Origin: Candidatus Pacearchaeota archaeon CG10_big_fil_rev_8_21_14_0_10_34_76
GTDB lineage: Archaea > Nanobdellota > Nanobdellia > Pacearchaeales > GW2011-AR1
Reading direction: 5' to 3'
Length of the DNA: 37,818 bases
Assembly: GCA_002763075.1 (NCBI GenBank)
Contig: PFDB01000004.1
Coordinates: 24,084-61,901, forward strand
Within the stretch, counting starts at the first letter, position 1, and each line of letters begins with the position of its first letter. Both the position numbers and the translations under genes were made by a program. Below are positions 17,549 through 26,023 of this stretch, one piece after another. The notes beneath the pieces are model-generated. The model saw only the letters and a program-made list of their open reading frames with translations, was not told the DNA's origin and did no database searches.

Positions 17549-20437
17549 ATGGCAGATAAAATAATCAATTTTTCCGCTATAGAGAAAAAATGGCAGAAGA
17601 AGTGGGAATCAGAAAAGGCGTTCTTGGCTAAGGACAATGTTAAAGGCAAGAAGAAATATTACATCTTAGAGATGTATCCTTATCCATCTGGGAGCGGGTT
17701 GCATATGGGACATGCATTTAATTATACTATAGGGGATGTTCAGGCAAGATTGAAGAGGATGCAAGGATATAATGTTCTTTATCCTATGGGGTATGACTCA
17801 TTTGGGTTGCCAGCAGAGAATGCTGCCATAAAAGCGAAGTCACATCCAAAGAAATTCACTGAAGAAGCCATAAAGAATTATATAAGGCAACAGAAAGAGC
17901 TTGGGCTTTCTTATGATTGGAGCAGGATGATTCAAAGCCATAAGCCAGAGTATTATCAATGGGATCAGTGGATATTCTTGAAGATGTTTGAGAGAGGTTT
18001 GGCATATAAGAAAAAAGCTCCTGTAAATTGGTGTGGGAAATGTAATACAGTTTTGGCTAATGAACAAGTAGTGAATGGGAAGTGCTGGAGGCATGAAGAT
18101 ACGGAAGTTGAAATAAAACATTTAGAACAATGGTTTTTGAAAATAACTGATTATGCTGATGAGCTTTATGAGGGCTTGAATAAACTTGATGGGTGGCCTG
18201 ATTTCATAAAGACATTGCAGAGAAACTGGATTGGAAAAAGTGAGGGAACAGAAGTTGACTTTTTAGTTGATGGAAATCCGTGGAGAGTGTTTACAACTCG
18301 TGTAGATACTCTTTTTGGAGTTACTTTTTTAGTTGTTTCTGCACAGCATCCAGAGTTGATGAGTTTAGTTACTAATGACAAAAAAAAGGAAGTTGAGAAC
18401 TTCTTGAAGAAAATTAGAAGCACTAAGGAAGAGGATATGGACAAGCTTTCTAAGGAAGGAGTTTTCACTGGTTCATACGCAATACATCCGTTGACTGGGA
18501 AAAAAATACCTGTATGGACAGGGAATTTTGTTGTTGCAGATTACGGAAGTGGGATGGTTATGGGGGTTCCTGCACATGATGAGAGAGATTTTGAGTTTGC
18601 TAAGAAATATGGATTGGAGATAAAGCAGGTAATTAGACAATCTTTTGGGGAGGCCAAGGAGGATGAAGAGAAACGTTTTACTATTTCAGCTGTTGTTCAA
18701 AGAAAATCAGATAAAAAATTTTTATATTTAAAATGGAAGGAGTTTGGATGGGTGGCTCCAGTTATTGGGGGAATAGATGGTAATGAAACTCCTGAAAGTG
18801 CGGCAGAAAGAGAGGTTTTTGAAGAGACTGGATATAAAGCAAAAGCAGTTGGGAAATTAGGTTTACCATTTGAAGCACATTTTTATGCAGATAATAAAAA
18901 GGTTTGGAGACATAGGATAGATCAGCCAATATTATTGGAACTTATTTCTGATAATCCTGAAAAATTGAATAAAGAAGAGTCTTCAATGCATGAGGTTAGT
19001 TGGTTAAGTAGGGAAGAGGTTGCAAAATTAACAACTCATAGTTATAATTTGATTGGAATTGAGAGATTTTTTGAGGGAGAGAAAGCATTTACAGGATTTG
19101 GTACGCTTGTGAATTCCGAAGGATTTGATGGTTTAAAGAGCTCTGAGGCTAAGGAGCATATTATCAATGCATTGGAAATGAAGAAACTTGGGAGGAAGAA
19201 GACTGCGTTTAGGATAAGGGATTGGCTTGTTTCTCGACAGAGGTTTTGGGGGTGTCCTATTCCAATAATATATTGTGACGAATGTGGGACTGTTCCTGTG
19301 CCTGAAAAGGATCTTCCTGTGAAGCTTCCTGATAATGTTAAATTTGAAGGTGTGGAGAGTCCTTTGAAGAAAGATGAAAAATTCTTGAAAGTTAAATGTC
19401 CTAAATGTGGGAAGAATGGGAAGAGAGAGACAAATACCCTTGATGGGTTTATGGATTCCTCATGGTATTTTTTAAGGTATTGTGATCCTAAGAATGATAA
19501 GAAAATATTTAATTCAAAAAAAGTAAAATATTGGGCTCCAGTTGATCAGTATATAGGGGGAAAAGAACATGCTACGGGACATTTGATATATTTCAGGTTC
19601 TTTACAAAGTTTTTGAGAGATATGGGATTGTTGGAATTTGATGAGCCTGTTTTGAATTTATTCAATCAAGGTATGTTGCATGCTTACGATGGTCAGAAAA
19701 TGAGCAAATCTAAGGGGAATGTTGTCTTGCCTGAGAGTGTTTCAAAGAAATTTGGAATTGATGCAGCAAGAATGTTTTTAGTTTCAGATGGATCTCCAGA
19801 CAAGGATTTTAATTGGAGTGATAAAGGAACTGAAGGAAGCTTGAGATTTATTTTGAAAGTGATTAATTTTGTTAGTACATTTAAGTCTGGGAAAATGGAC
19901 AAACTTAAAGAGAGCAAGTTGCACAAGATCATCAAAGAATATACTTCAAATTTAGATGATTTCAATTATAATATTGCTGTGATAAAAATTAGGGAATTAT
20001 TTGATGTGCTTGAAGAAGGATGTGATAGGAAGAGCTTGGAAATATTTTTGAAAATGCTTTCGCCAATATGCCCACATGTAGCTGAAGAGCTTTGGAGCAA
20101 GATTGGAAAGAAAGAATTTGTAAGTTTGGAGAAATGGCCAGAATATGATGGGAAAAAGATCGATATCGAGTTAGAGAAAAAAGCTGATGCGGTGGATAAG
20201 ACAATTGAAGATGTGAAGAACATATTAAAGATAATGAGAGAGAGAAATGGGGGAGAAGGAAAGAGGATTTACATTTATGTTCTTCCTAATGAAAAAGCTT
20301 TCTATGATGAGAAAAAATTGGGAGAGAGATTAGGAAGAGGAGTCTGGGTTTATGCTGTGAATGATCCTAAGAAGCATGATCCCGAAGGAAAGAGCAAGAA
20401 AGTCAAGCCAGGAAGACCAGGGATTTATATTGAATGA
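17549..20437 (+). CDS. leuS: Leucyl-tRNA synthetase, bacterial type, with an inserted Nudix domain
   Basis: YPYPSGSGLHMGH, GMVMGVPAHDERDFEFA, RDWLVSRQRFWGCPIPI, GQKMSKSKGN; true start is probably ATG at 17549. Confidence 0.95.
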   Translation: MADKIINFSAIEKKWQKKWESEKAFLAKDNVKGKKKYYILEMYPYPSGSGLHMGHAFNYTIGDVQARLKRMQGYNVLYPMGYDSFGLPAENAAIKAKSHPKKFTEEAIKNYIRQQKELGLSYDWSRMIQSHKPEYYQWDQWIFLKMFERGLAYKKKAPVNWCGKCNTVLANEQVVNGKCWRHEDTEVEIKHLEQWFLKITDYADELYEGLNKLDGWPDFIKTLQRNWIGKSEGTEVDFLVDGNPWRVFTTRVDTLFGVTFLVVSAQHPELMSLVTNDKKKEVENFLKKIRSTKEEDMDKLSKEGVFTGSYAIHPLTGKKIPVWTGNFVVADYGSGMVMGVPAHDERDFEFAKKYGLEIKQVIRQSFGEAKEDEEKRFTISAVVQRKSDKKFLYLKWKEFGWVAPVIGGIDGNETPESAAEREVFEETGYKAKAVGKLGLPFEAHFYADNKKVWRHRIDQPILLELISDNPEKLNKEESSMHEVSWLSREEVAKLTTHSYNLIGIERFFEGEKAFTGFGTLVNSEGFDGLKSSEAKEHIINALEMKKLGRKKTAFRIRDWLVSRQRFWGCPIPIIYCDECGTVPVPEKDLPVKLPDNVKFEGVESPLKKDEKFLKVKCPKCGKNGKRETNTLDGFMDSSWYFLRYCDPKNDKKIFNSKKVKYWAPVDQYIGGKEHATGHLIYFRFFTKFLRDMGLLEFDEPVLNLFNQGMLHAYDGQKMSKSKGNVVLPESVSKKFGIDAARMFLVSDGSPDKDFNWSDKGTEGSLRFILKVINFVSTFKSGKMDKLKESKLHKIIKEYTSNLDDFNYNIAVIKIRELFDVLEEGCDRKSLEIFLKMLSPICPHVAEELWSKIGKKEFVSLEKWPEYDGKKIDIELEKKADAVDKTIEDVKNILKIMRERNGGEGKRIYIYVLPNEKAFYDEKKLGERLGRGVWVYAVNDPKKHDPEGKSKKVKPGRPGIYIE
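18674..19072 (+). other. Nudix hydrolase domain inserted in LeuRS
   Basis: GGIDGNETPESAAEREVFEETGY matches Gx5Ex7REUxEExGU exactly (about 18767-18835). Confidence 0.9.
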
Positions 20438-20608
20438 TTAATTTTTACTCCTTAGATTTAGTAAGAAGAAGTCTGGATTTGGAGTGAAACTGCTTATAAA
20501 TCTATGTTTTATTTCTTGAAAGTGACTTGCTATATAAGAATAATGGGAGAGAAAAATAGCTTTTGAATTTTGATTTTATATATAAATAAACAGAGTGATT
20601 AGGATAGT

Positions 20609-20758
20609 ATGAAGCAAAAAAAAGCTAGAAATAGGAGGCAAGAGACCGTACAGAACTATATTGAGGATACATATTCCTCTTATGGTATAACTGAGTCTGA
20701 AAGGGAATTGCTGAGAGCTTTAAGGAGTCAGATTGCTCCTAAGAGAATGTTAGCTTAA
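20609..20758 (+). CDS. Small ORF, 49 aa
   Basis: MKQKKARNRRQETVQNYIEDTYSSYGITESERELLRALRSQIAPKRMLA; TATA-like tttatatataaataa about 25 nt upstream; below the track length cutoff. Confidence 0.4.
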   Translation: MKQKKARNRRQETVQNYIEDTYSSYGITESERELLRALRSQIAPKRMLA

Positions 20759-20788
20759 TTTTTATTTTTTTTCTTTTTTATTTATTAG
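20757..20788 (+). terminator. T-rich terminator-like tract
   Basis: aatttttattttttttcttttttatttatt after the small ORF. Confidence 0.4.
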
Positions 20789-20834
20789 TAATAGCTATAA
20801 TTAAATTTATTAACCATTTAACTCTTTACGAGTC

Positions 20835-21626
20835 ATGGCTCAAGGTGATTTGTTTGCAGCTCTAATATTAGCAATAGTACAGGGTTTTACAGAGTGGATT
20901 CCTGTTTCAAGTTCGGGACATTTAGTACTTCTTGAGAGATTACTTGGATTTTCAGGGGGTCTTGAATTTGAGGTTGCATTACATTTTGGAACTCTTATGG
21001 CTGTTTTTGTTTATTTTGGAAAAGATATTACAGATATATTACAAGATATTTTGCTTGGGAGATGGAGGAGCGAGAATGGGAAGTTGGGGTTGCTTTTGAT
21101 TGTTGGTACAATTCCTGCAGTTTTTGTAGGGTTTTTTGCAAGGAATCTTTTTGATAGCGTATTAAGTAATATGGTGGTTATTGCCATAGGATTTGGAATA
21201 ACTGGACTTTTTCTATTGATAGCTGCAACATATAGGGTGAAATTGGGAGAAGGAGTAAAAAATCTGGGATATGGGAAGGCATTTATTATAGGCATTGCAC
21301 AGGCGCTTTCAATAATCCCTGGGATTTCAAGGAGCGGAGCAACATTGTCTTCAGGAATTCTTTTTGGATTAAAGGAGAAGAGCGCAATGAAGTTTTCATT
21401 CTTACTTTCTATTCCAGTTATATTTGGAGCAAATATATTGATTGTGGGAAATAGCACACTTGCTCCTGAACTTATCTGGGCGAGTTTTGTGAGCTTTTTA
21501 GTCGGCTTGGCCACAATTCATGTTTTATTCAAATATATCTTGATACACAGGAAGAATCTTATATGGTTTGCAGCTTATTGTCTAATCCTCTCTGTGGGGC
21601 TTATAACTTGGATTATTCTTGGGTAA
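20835..21626 (+). CDS. uppP: Undecaprenyl-diphosphatase-like (BacA/UppP family)
   Basis: ILAIVQGFTEWIPVSSSGHLVLLERLLGF; IPGISRSGATLSSGILFGLKEKSAMKFSFLLSIP. Confidence 0.93.
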   Translation: MAQGDLFAALILAIVQGFTEWIPVSSSGHLVLLERLLGFSGGLEFEVALHFGTLMAVFVYFGKDITDILQDILLGRWRSENGKLGLLLIVGTIPAVFVGFFARNLFDSVLSNMVVIAIGFGITGLFLLIAATYRVKLGEGVKNLGYGKAFIIGIAQALSIIPGISRSGATLSSGILFGLKEKSAMKFSFLLSIPVIFGANILIVGNSTLAPELIWASFVSFLVGLATIHVLFKYILIHRKNLIWFAAYCLILSVGLITWIILG

Positions 21627-21670
21627 TTTTTAGCAGATAATTTTAAAAAATTTTAAATTATGAATTAGAT

Positions 21671-21931
21671 ATGAATAATGGGCTGTTGCGTGATGATATT
21701 GAACGACAGATTATAATTTATTTTGATAATCTAATGGTTGGTTCTCCAAGGAGTTCTGATGGTGTGTGGGGCTTTGTTCAAGGGCATTTGAGGCCGAGGG
21801 ATCTTAATGATGATGAAAGTTATAGTGCTTCAAGAGAACTTATTAAAGGAATTGATGCTTATAGGCCTGATGGTATCAGCAGGGAAGATTATATATTTGG
21901 AATTTTGAGGAGTTCAGGATTAGTTTTATAA
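21671..21931 (+). CDS. Hypothetical protein (86 aa)
   Basis: ORF only; no recognised family. Confidence 0.45.
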   Translation: MNNGLLRDDIERQIIIYFDNLMVGSPRSSDGVWGFVQGHLRPRDLNDDESYSASRELIKGIDAYRPDGISREDYIFGILRSSGLVL

Positions 21932-21986
21932 GGATAATCTAGATGGGATTCAAAGAACTACGAATAATCATCATATGATTGAGCAA

Positions 21987-24152
21987 TCATTCCACGATTG
22001 CTTTAATACGTCTTACACCTGCTGAAGAGGATTCTTCCTTTAGGATTTTGAATTTTCCAATTTCCTTTGTATTCTTTACATGAGGGCCTGTGCATATCTC
22101 TTTTGAAAACCATCTGCGATTGTCTGTTGAATCCTGGATTGTATAAACCGAAACTTTTTCAGGATATTTATGGCCAAATTCTGCTTGTGCTCCTTCTGCA
22201 AGAGCTTTCTTGAATGGAAGTTCCTGACTTTCAACTTTTAGAGAAGAGGATATTTTTTTATTTACAAGAGTTTCAACCTTTTTTATTTCTTCAGATGTGA
22301 GTTTTCTTGGGAAATTGAAGTCAAAGCGAAGCCTTTCAGGAGTTATGTTAGAACCTCTTTGCTTGATATCTGGACCAAGAACTTGTCTAAGAGATTCATT
22401 TAATAAATGGGTTGCTGTGTGAAGTCTTGTTGTTTTTTCCGAATTGTCTGCAAGACCTGATTTGAACATTCCTGAAGAGGCTGTTCTTGAAAGTTCTTGG
22501 TGTTTTTCAAATTCTTTCTGGAATTCTGATTTTTTCATCTTTATTCCTTTTTCTACACAAAGTTCCTCAGTCATTTCAATAGGAAATCCATAAGACTGGA
22601 AAAGCAAGAAAGTTTCTTTTCCAGAAAGATATTTTTTGTTTTTTATTAGTTTTTCAAATTCTGTAATTCCTTTTTCCAAGGTGTTTCTAAATTTGTTTTC
22701 TTCTTCATCAAGTTGTGAGAGTATGAAATTCTTATTTTTTTTCAGTTCTTCGTAGTCGGGATAGATTTTATGGATTGAATCAAAAAGTTTTGTTGTAAAA
22801 TTTTCTTTAATACCTAACATGAATCCATGTCTTACTGCACGTCTTATTAACCTTCTAATTATGTAACCTTGTTGAACATTTGATGGCTTAATTTGATGAG
22901 GGTCAGCGAGTATCATAGTTGATGCCTTGATATGGTCTGCAATTATTCTTATCGAGGCTTTTGTATCCCCATCAGAATCGTATCTTTTTTCAGAGATTCT
23001 TTCTATTTCTTTTACTATTGGCAGAAAGACTGGAGATAAATAATTGTCATTTAATCCATTTAGGATAGAAATTGTTCTTTCAACTCCACCTCCGAAATCT
23101 ATATTTTTTTGCTTTAATGGAATGAATGCATAGATGTTATCTGTGATAAATTTCTTTATTGAATTTATTCCATCATAATGTTTAGATAAAATCCCTAATT
23201 TTTTAGCAGTCTCAACATTTTTTTTATCATGATCAAAGTAGATAACTTCCTCTGGAACAAGATTAAATTGTTTTAATAAAGTTTCAAAATATTTAGGATC
23301 ATCCTTTTTTATTTTATGTTCTTCTAAGGAGAATGCTTCCCAGTTTGCAGGAAAATTCGTGCTCTTTACTAAATTTCTTCCTTCATCTCTAAACTTATTT
23401 ACTGCCAATAAATAATGTGTGTTAAAACTATGAAGAAAATTCAATAGTTCACTATTCAAGTCAAAGTCTTCATTATACAAACAATGCATTCCATCGACCA
23501 ATATTAATCTTTTATCTTTATTATATTGCATTAGAACGTTATTCCCTATTTCTACCCAGTTTTTGTCAGAGACATTAAATTTTTTTGGAGGAGGATTATT
23601 CTTTCCAGGATGATTCCAGTAGAATATCTCTGTATCAGGGCCGCATGGGCCTGTGTTTCCTGCAGGACCCCACCAATTATCTTTTTTACCCAGGAATGCT
23701 ATGTGTTCTTTTGGAATCTTGAGAGATTCCCAAATTTTTGCAGACTCTTCATCTTTGGGAGAATCTTTATCTCCTGTAAAGCATGAGACTGCTAACTTTT
23801 CTTTTGGAATCTTTAGTTCTTTTGTGAGAAATTCAAAACTCATTTCTATAGCTTCTTCTTTCCAGTAATCTCCAAGAGACCAATTACCAAGCATTTCGAA
23901 AAATGTGTGATGTGTGGAATCCCCGACCTCATCTATATCGTCCGTACGGAGACATTTTTGAACATTGACTAATCTTTTTCCTAAGGGATGTGATTGTCCT
24001 GTCAGATATGGAACAAGAGGGTGCATGCCTGCGGTTGTGAAGAGGACTGTAGGATCATTCGAAGGAATAAGTGAGGATGAAGGAATCTCTTTATGATTTT
24101 TCTTTTTGAAGAAATCAACATATTTTTTTATTAATAGCTCACGTGAGATCAT
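21987..24152 (-). CDS. alaS: Alanyl-tRNA synthetase with an inserted HAD-like domain and no C-Ala domain
   Basis: FTTAGMHPLVPYLTGQSHPLGKRLVNVQKCLRTDDIDEVGDSTHHTFFEMLGNWSLGDYWK; editing motifs HTATHLL and CTGPHV; true start is probably MISREL at 24152. Confidence 0.95.
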   Translation of the reverse strand: MISRELLIKKYVDFFKKKNHKEIPSSSLIPSNDPTVLFTTAGMHPLVPYLTGQSHPLGKRLVNVQKCLRTDDIDEVGDSTHHTFFEMLGNWSLGDYWKEEAIEMSFEFLTKELKIPKEKLAVSCFTGDKDSPKDEESAKIWESLKIPKEHIAFLGKKDNWWGPAGNTGPCGPDTEIFYWNHPGKNNPPPKKFNVSDKNWVEIGNNVLMQYNKDKRLILVDGMHCLYNEDFDLNSELLNFLHSFNTHYLLAVNKFRDEGRNLVKSTNFPANWEAFSLEEHKIKKDDPKYFETLLKQFNLVPEEVIYFDHDKKNVETAKKLGILSKHYDGINSIKKFITDNIYAFIPLKQKNIDFGGGVERTISILNGLNDNYLSPVFLPIVKEIERISEKRYDSDGDTKASIRIIADHIKASTMILADPHQIKPSNVQQGYIIRRLIRRAVRHGFMLGIKENFTTKLFDSIHKIYPDYEELKKNKNFILSQLDEEENKFRNTLEKGITEFEKLIKNKKYLSGKETFLLFQSYGFPIEMTEELCVEKGIKMKKSEFQKEFEKHQELSRTASSGMFKSGLADNSEKTTRLHTATHLLNESLRQVLGPDIKQRGSNITPERLRFDFNFPRKLTSEEIKKVETLVNKKISSSLKVESQELPFKKALAEGAQAEFGHKYPEKVSVYTIQDSTDNRRWFSKEICTGPHVKNTKEIGKFKILKEESSSAGVRRIKAIVE
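23136..23516 (-). other. HAD-superfamily-like domain inserted in AlaRS
   Basis: LILVDGMHCLYNEDFDLNSELLNFLHSF...EEHKIKKDDPKYFETLLKQFNLVPEEVIYFDHDKKNVETAKKLGI; absent from canonical AlaRS. Confidence 0.7.
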
Positions 24153-24183
24153 AAAAGAATCTAGAACATAGAGTTTTTTAAGG

Positions 24184-24507
24184 TTATTGTAATCTTGCAA
24201 GCTTTGCTTTTATCTCGTCCAGCTCATCTTCTAAATCATCTCTGCCTCGAGAATAACGTGCCCTAATTTTAGAAGTTTCTCTAATCTTATGAGATACTCT
24301 CGGCAGTAATGAATCTAAAATTTTTATTTCCTCTTTGAGTTTAGATATTTTCTTTTTTGCAAGAGATTTTAACTTGAATTCTTTTTCTCGGAGTTTTTGA
24401 AAGTTTTGATGTGCCTTTTTTATGTTTAGCATTTCTAACTGAGAATATAAAAGATTTTTTTTGGAGTACGTCTGTTCAGAGATATCAAGCTTTATGTATT
24501 CCATCAT
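24184..24507 (-). CDS. Coiled-coil protein of unknown function
   Basis: Charged heptad-like sequence; overlaps both neighbouring genes in the alaS operon. Confidence 0.5.
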   Translation of the reverse strand: MMEYIKLDISEQTYSKKNLLYSQLEMLNIKKAHQNFQKLREKEFKLKSLAKKKISKLKEEIKILDSLLPRVSHKIRETSKIRARYSRGRDDLEDELDEIKAKLARLQ

Positions 24508-25097
24508 ATATCTGCCCTTTCAAATATATCTGCAGTTAAATTTGTGAGGCGAGCTTTAACATTATCAATCTCTTTTTGCCAAGAAAGGAGTTCTTTATCC
24601 TCTTTCATTTTGACTTCCTTTATCTGTCTTAGAAGATCTTCTATCTCTCCTAAATCTGTTTTAATCTTTTCAAGAGATTCTCTTGCTTCCTGAAATTTTT
24701 CTAATTTTACAAATATTGGCTTGTTTTCAGCTAATTTTCTTGATGGAATAACTGGTGGAGGAGTAATCTGAGAATTCATCCCAGGTTCCCATTCTTCTAT
24801 TTCGCTTAATCTGTATTTATCTAAGTGGTCATCTTCTGGGAAATTTGGATATTCTGGAAGGGGTTCTTGGTTTTCTACCTCGCTTGTAGTAATTGCTTCT
24901 TTTATGGCTGTCTGACTAAATCCTTTTTTCATGGGAGAGTCTGGAAATGAAGGGAGGCCAGGTATTTCTTCTCTTTCTTCATGCATTTCAGGGTAATCTC
25001 TAAATGAAGGAGGGTTGTTTAAAATTGATGGTCTTGGCAGATCAGGAAGTTTTTTAGTATTATTTTTTTTATCCCACAACATGTATCCCCTTCTCAA
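24504..25097 (-). CDS. Pro-rich/coiled-coil protein of unknown function
   Basis: LPDLPRPSILNNPPSFRDYPEM... followed by a C-terminal coiled coil; 4-nt overlap with the downstream gene; true start may be MLWDKKN. Confidence 0.5.
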   Translation of the reverse strand: MRRGYMLWDKKNNTKKLPDLPRPSILNNPPSFRDYPEMHEEREEIPGLPSFPDSPMKKGFSQTAIKEAITTSEVENQEPLPEYPNFPEDDHLDKYRLSEIEEWEPGMNSQITPPPVIPSRKLAENKPIFVKLEKFQEARESLEKIKTDLGEIEDLLRQIKEVKMKEDKELLSWQKEIDNVKARLTNLTADIFERADI

Positions 25098-25201
25098 CTT
25101 TGATTTTTATAGGTTTATATAAATTATATAATGGTAACAAAACTATATGTTGGATTTTATGTGGCCGAAAGGTTTTTATTCCTGTTTTTTCAAGGGTGTA
25201 T

Positions 25202-26017
25202 ATGCAAATAAAATTTCTAAAAAATATTGTGGTAGCAATTGCAGGGTCTAATTCAGAAGGGCTTGTAGATATACTATATGGAAAGAAAAATGTGAATGAA
25301 TTTATCATCGCAAAAAGATTAAATCTCAATATAAATCAGGCCAGAAATATCTTGTATAGGCTCTCTGACGAAGGGCTTGTGAGCTTTATAAGGAAAAAGG
25401 ATAAGAAGAATGGAGGGTGGTATACTTATTTTTGGACCTTTGATGTGGGTAAATCATTATACAAATTAAGGGATGCTTTGATTTCTGAGATTAAAAGCCT
25501 TGAAGATCAGCTTCAGAGCAGACAAACAAAGAGATTTTATATTTGTCCGGAATGTGATATGGAAATGAGTGAAGAAAATGCCCTTATTCATGATTTTACA
25601 TGCCCTGAATGTGGAGAGGTTTTGTTGTTGAGAGAGAGTAAGGATCTTGTGGAAGATTTAGGGAAGAGATCAGAAAGGTTGAGAGTTGATCTTGATGTTG
25701 TAAATCGGGAAATTGAGGTAATAGAGAAAAAAGGAGAAAACGCAAGAAAGAGAAAGATGAAGACTGCAGAAAAGAAAAAATCTGCAGAGAGAGCTGCAAA
25801 GAGGGCTGTAAGGAAAAAAGAAAAACAGGCAGAAAAAGATGGTCAAAAAACAGATGATGCGAAACCTAAGATCAAGGGCAAGGCAAAAAAATCTCCAGCA
25901 AAAGTTAAGAGTGGTGTGAAGAAGCTAAAAAAAACCCCTAAGACTAAAGCTAAAAAAACTCCCATAAAGAAAAAGAGTAAGCGTTCTTCTCCAAAGGCAC
26001 ACACTCGGAGAAAATAA
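25202..26017 (+). CDS. tfe: Transcription factor E (TFE, TFIIE-alpha homologue) with a long basic C-terminal tail
   Basis: Winged helix (VNEFIIAKRLNLNINQARNILYRLSDEGLVSFIRKKDKKNGGWYTYFWTFD) plus zinc ribbon YICPECDMEMS...FTCPECGEVL. Confidence 0.92.
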   Translation: MQIKFLKNIVVAIAGSNSEGLVDILYGKKNVNEFIIAKRLNLNINQARNILYRLSDEGLVSFIRKKDKKNGGWYTYFWTFDVGKSLYKLRDALISEIKSLEDQLQSRQTKRFYICPECDMEMSEENALIHDFTCPECGEVLLLRESKDLVEDLGKRSERLRVDLDVVNREIEVIEKKGENARKRKMKTAEKKKSAERAAKRAVRKKEKQAEKDGQKTDDAKPKIKGKAKKSPAKVKSGVKKLKKTPKTKAKKTPIKKKSKRSSPKAHTRRK

Positions 26018-26023
26018 TCTAAG

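Noticed and set aside
18674-19072. Possibility that the LeuRS Nudix insert is an intein
   Set aside because: No splicing-block Cys/Ser start or HN-C/S/T end; flanks and Nudix box fit a domain insertion
18166-20223. Minus ORFs within leuS (18166..18468, 19693..19965, 19966..20223)
   Set aside because: Spurious antisense frames of LeuRS
21011-21514. 167-aa minus ORF opposite uppP
   Set aside because: Antisense to well-supported UppP; composition reflects the reverse strand of a membrane protein gene
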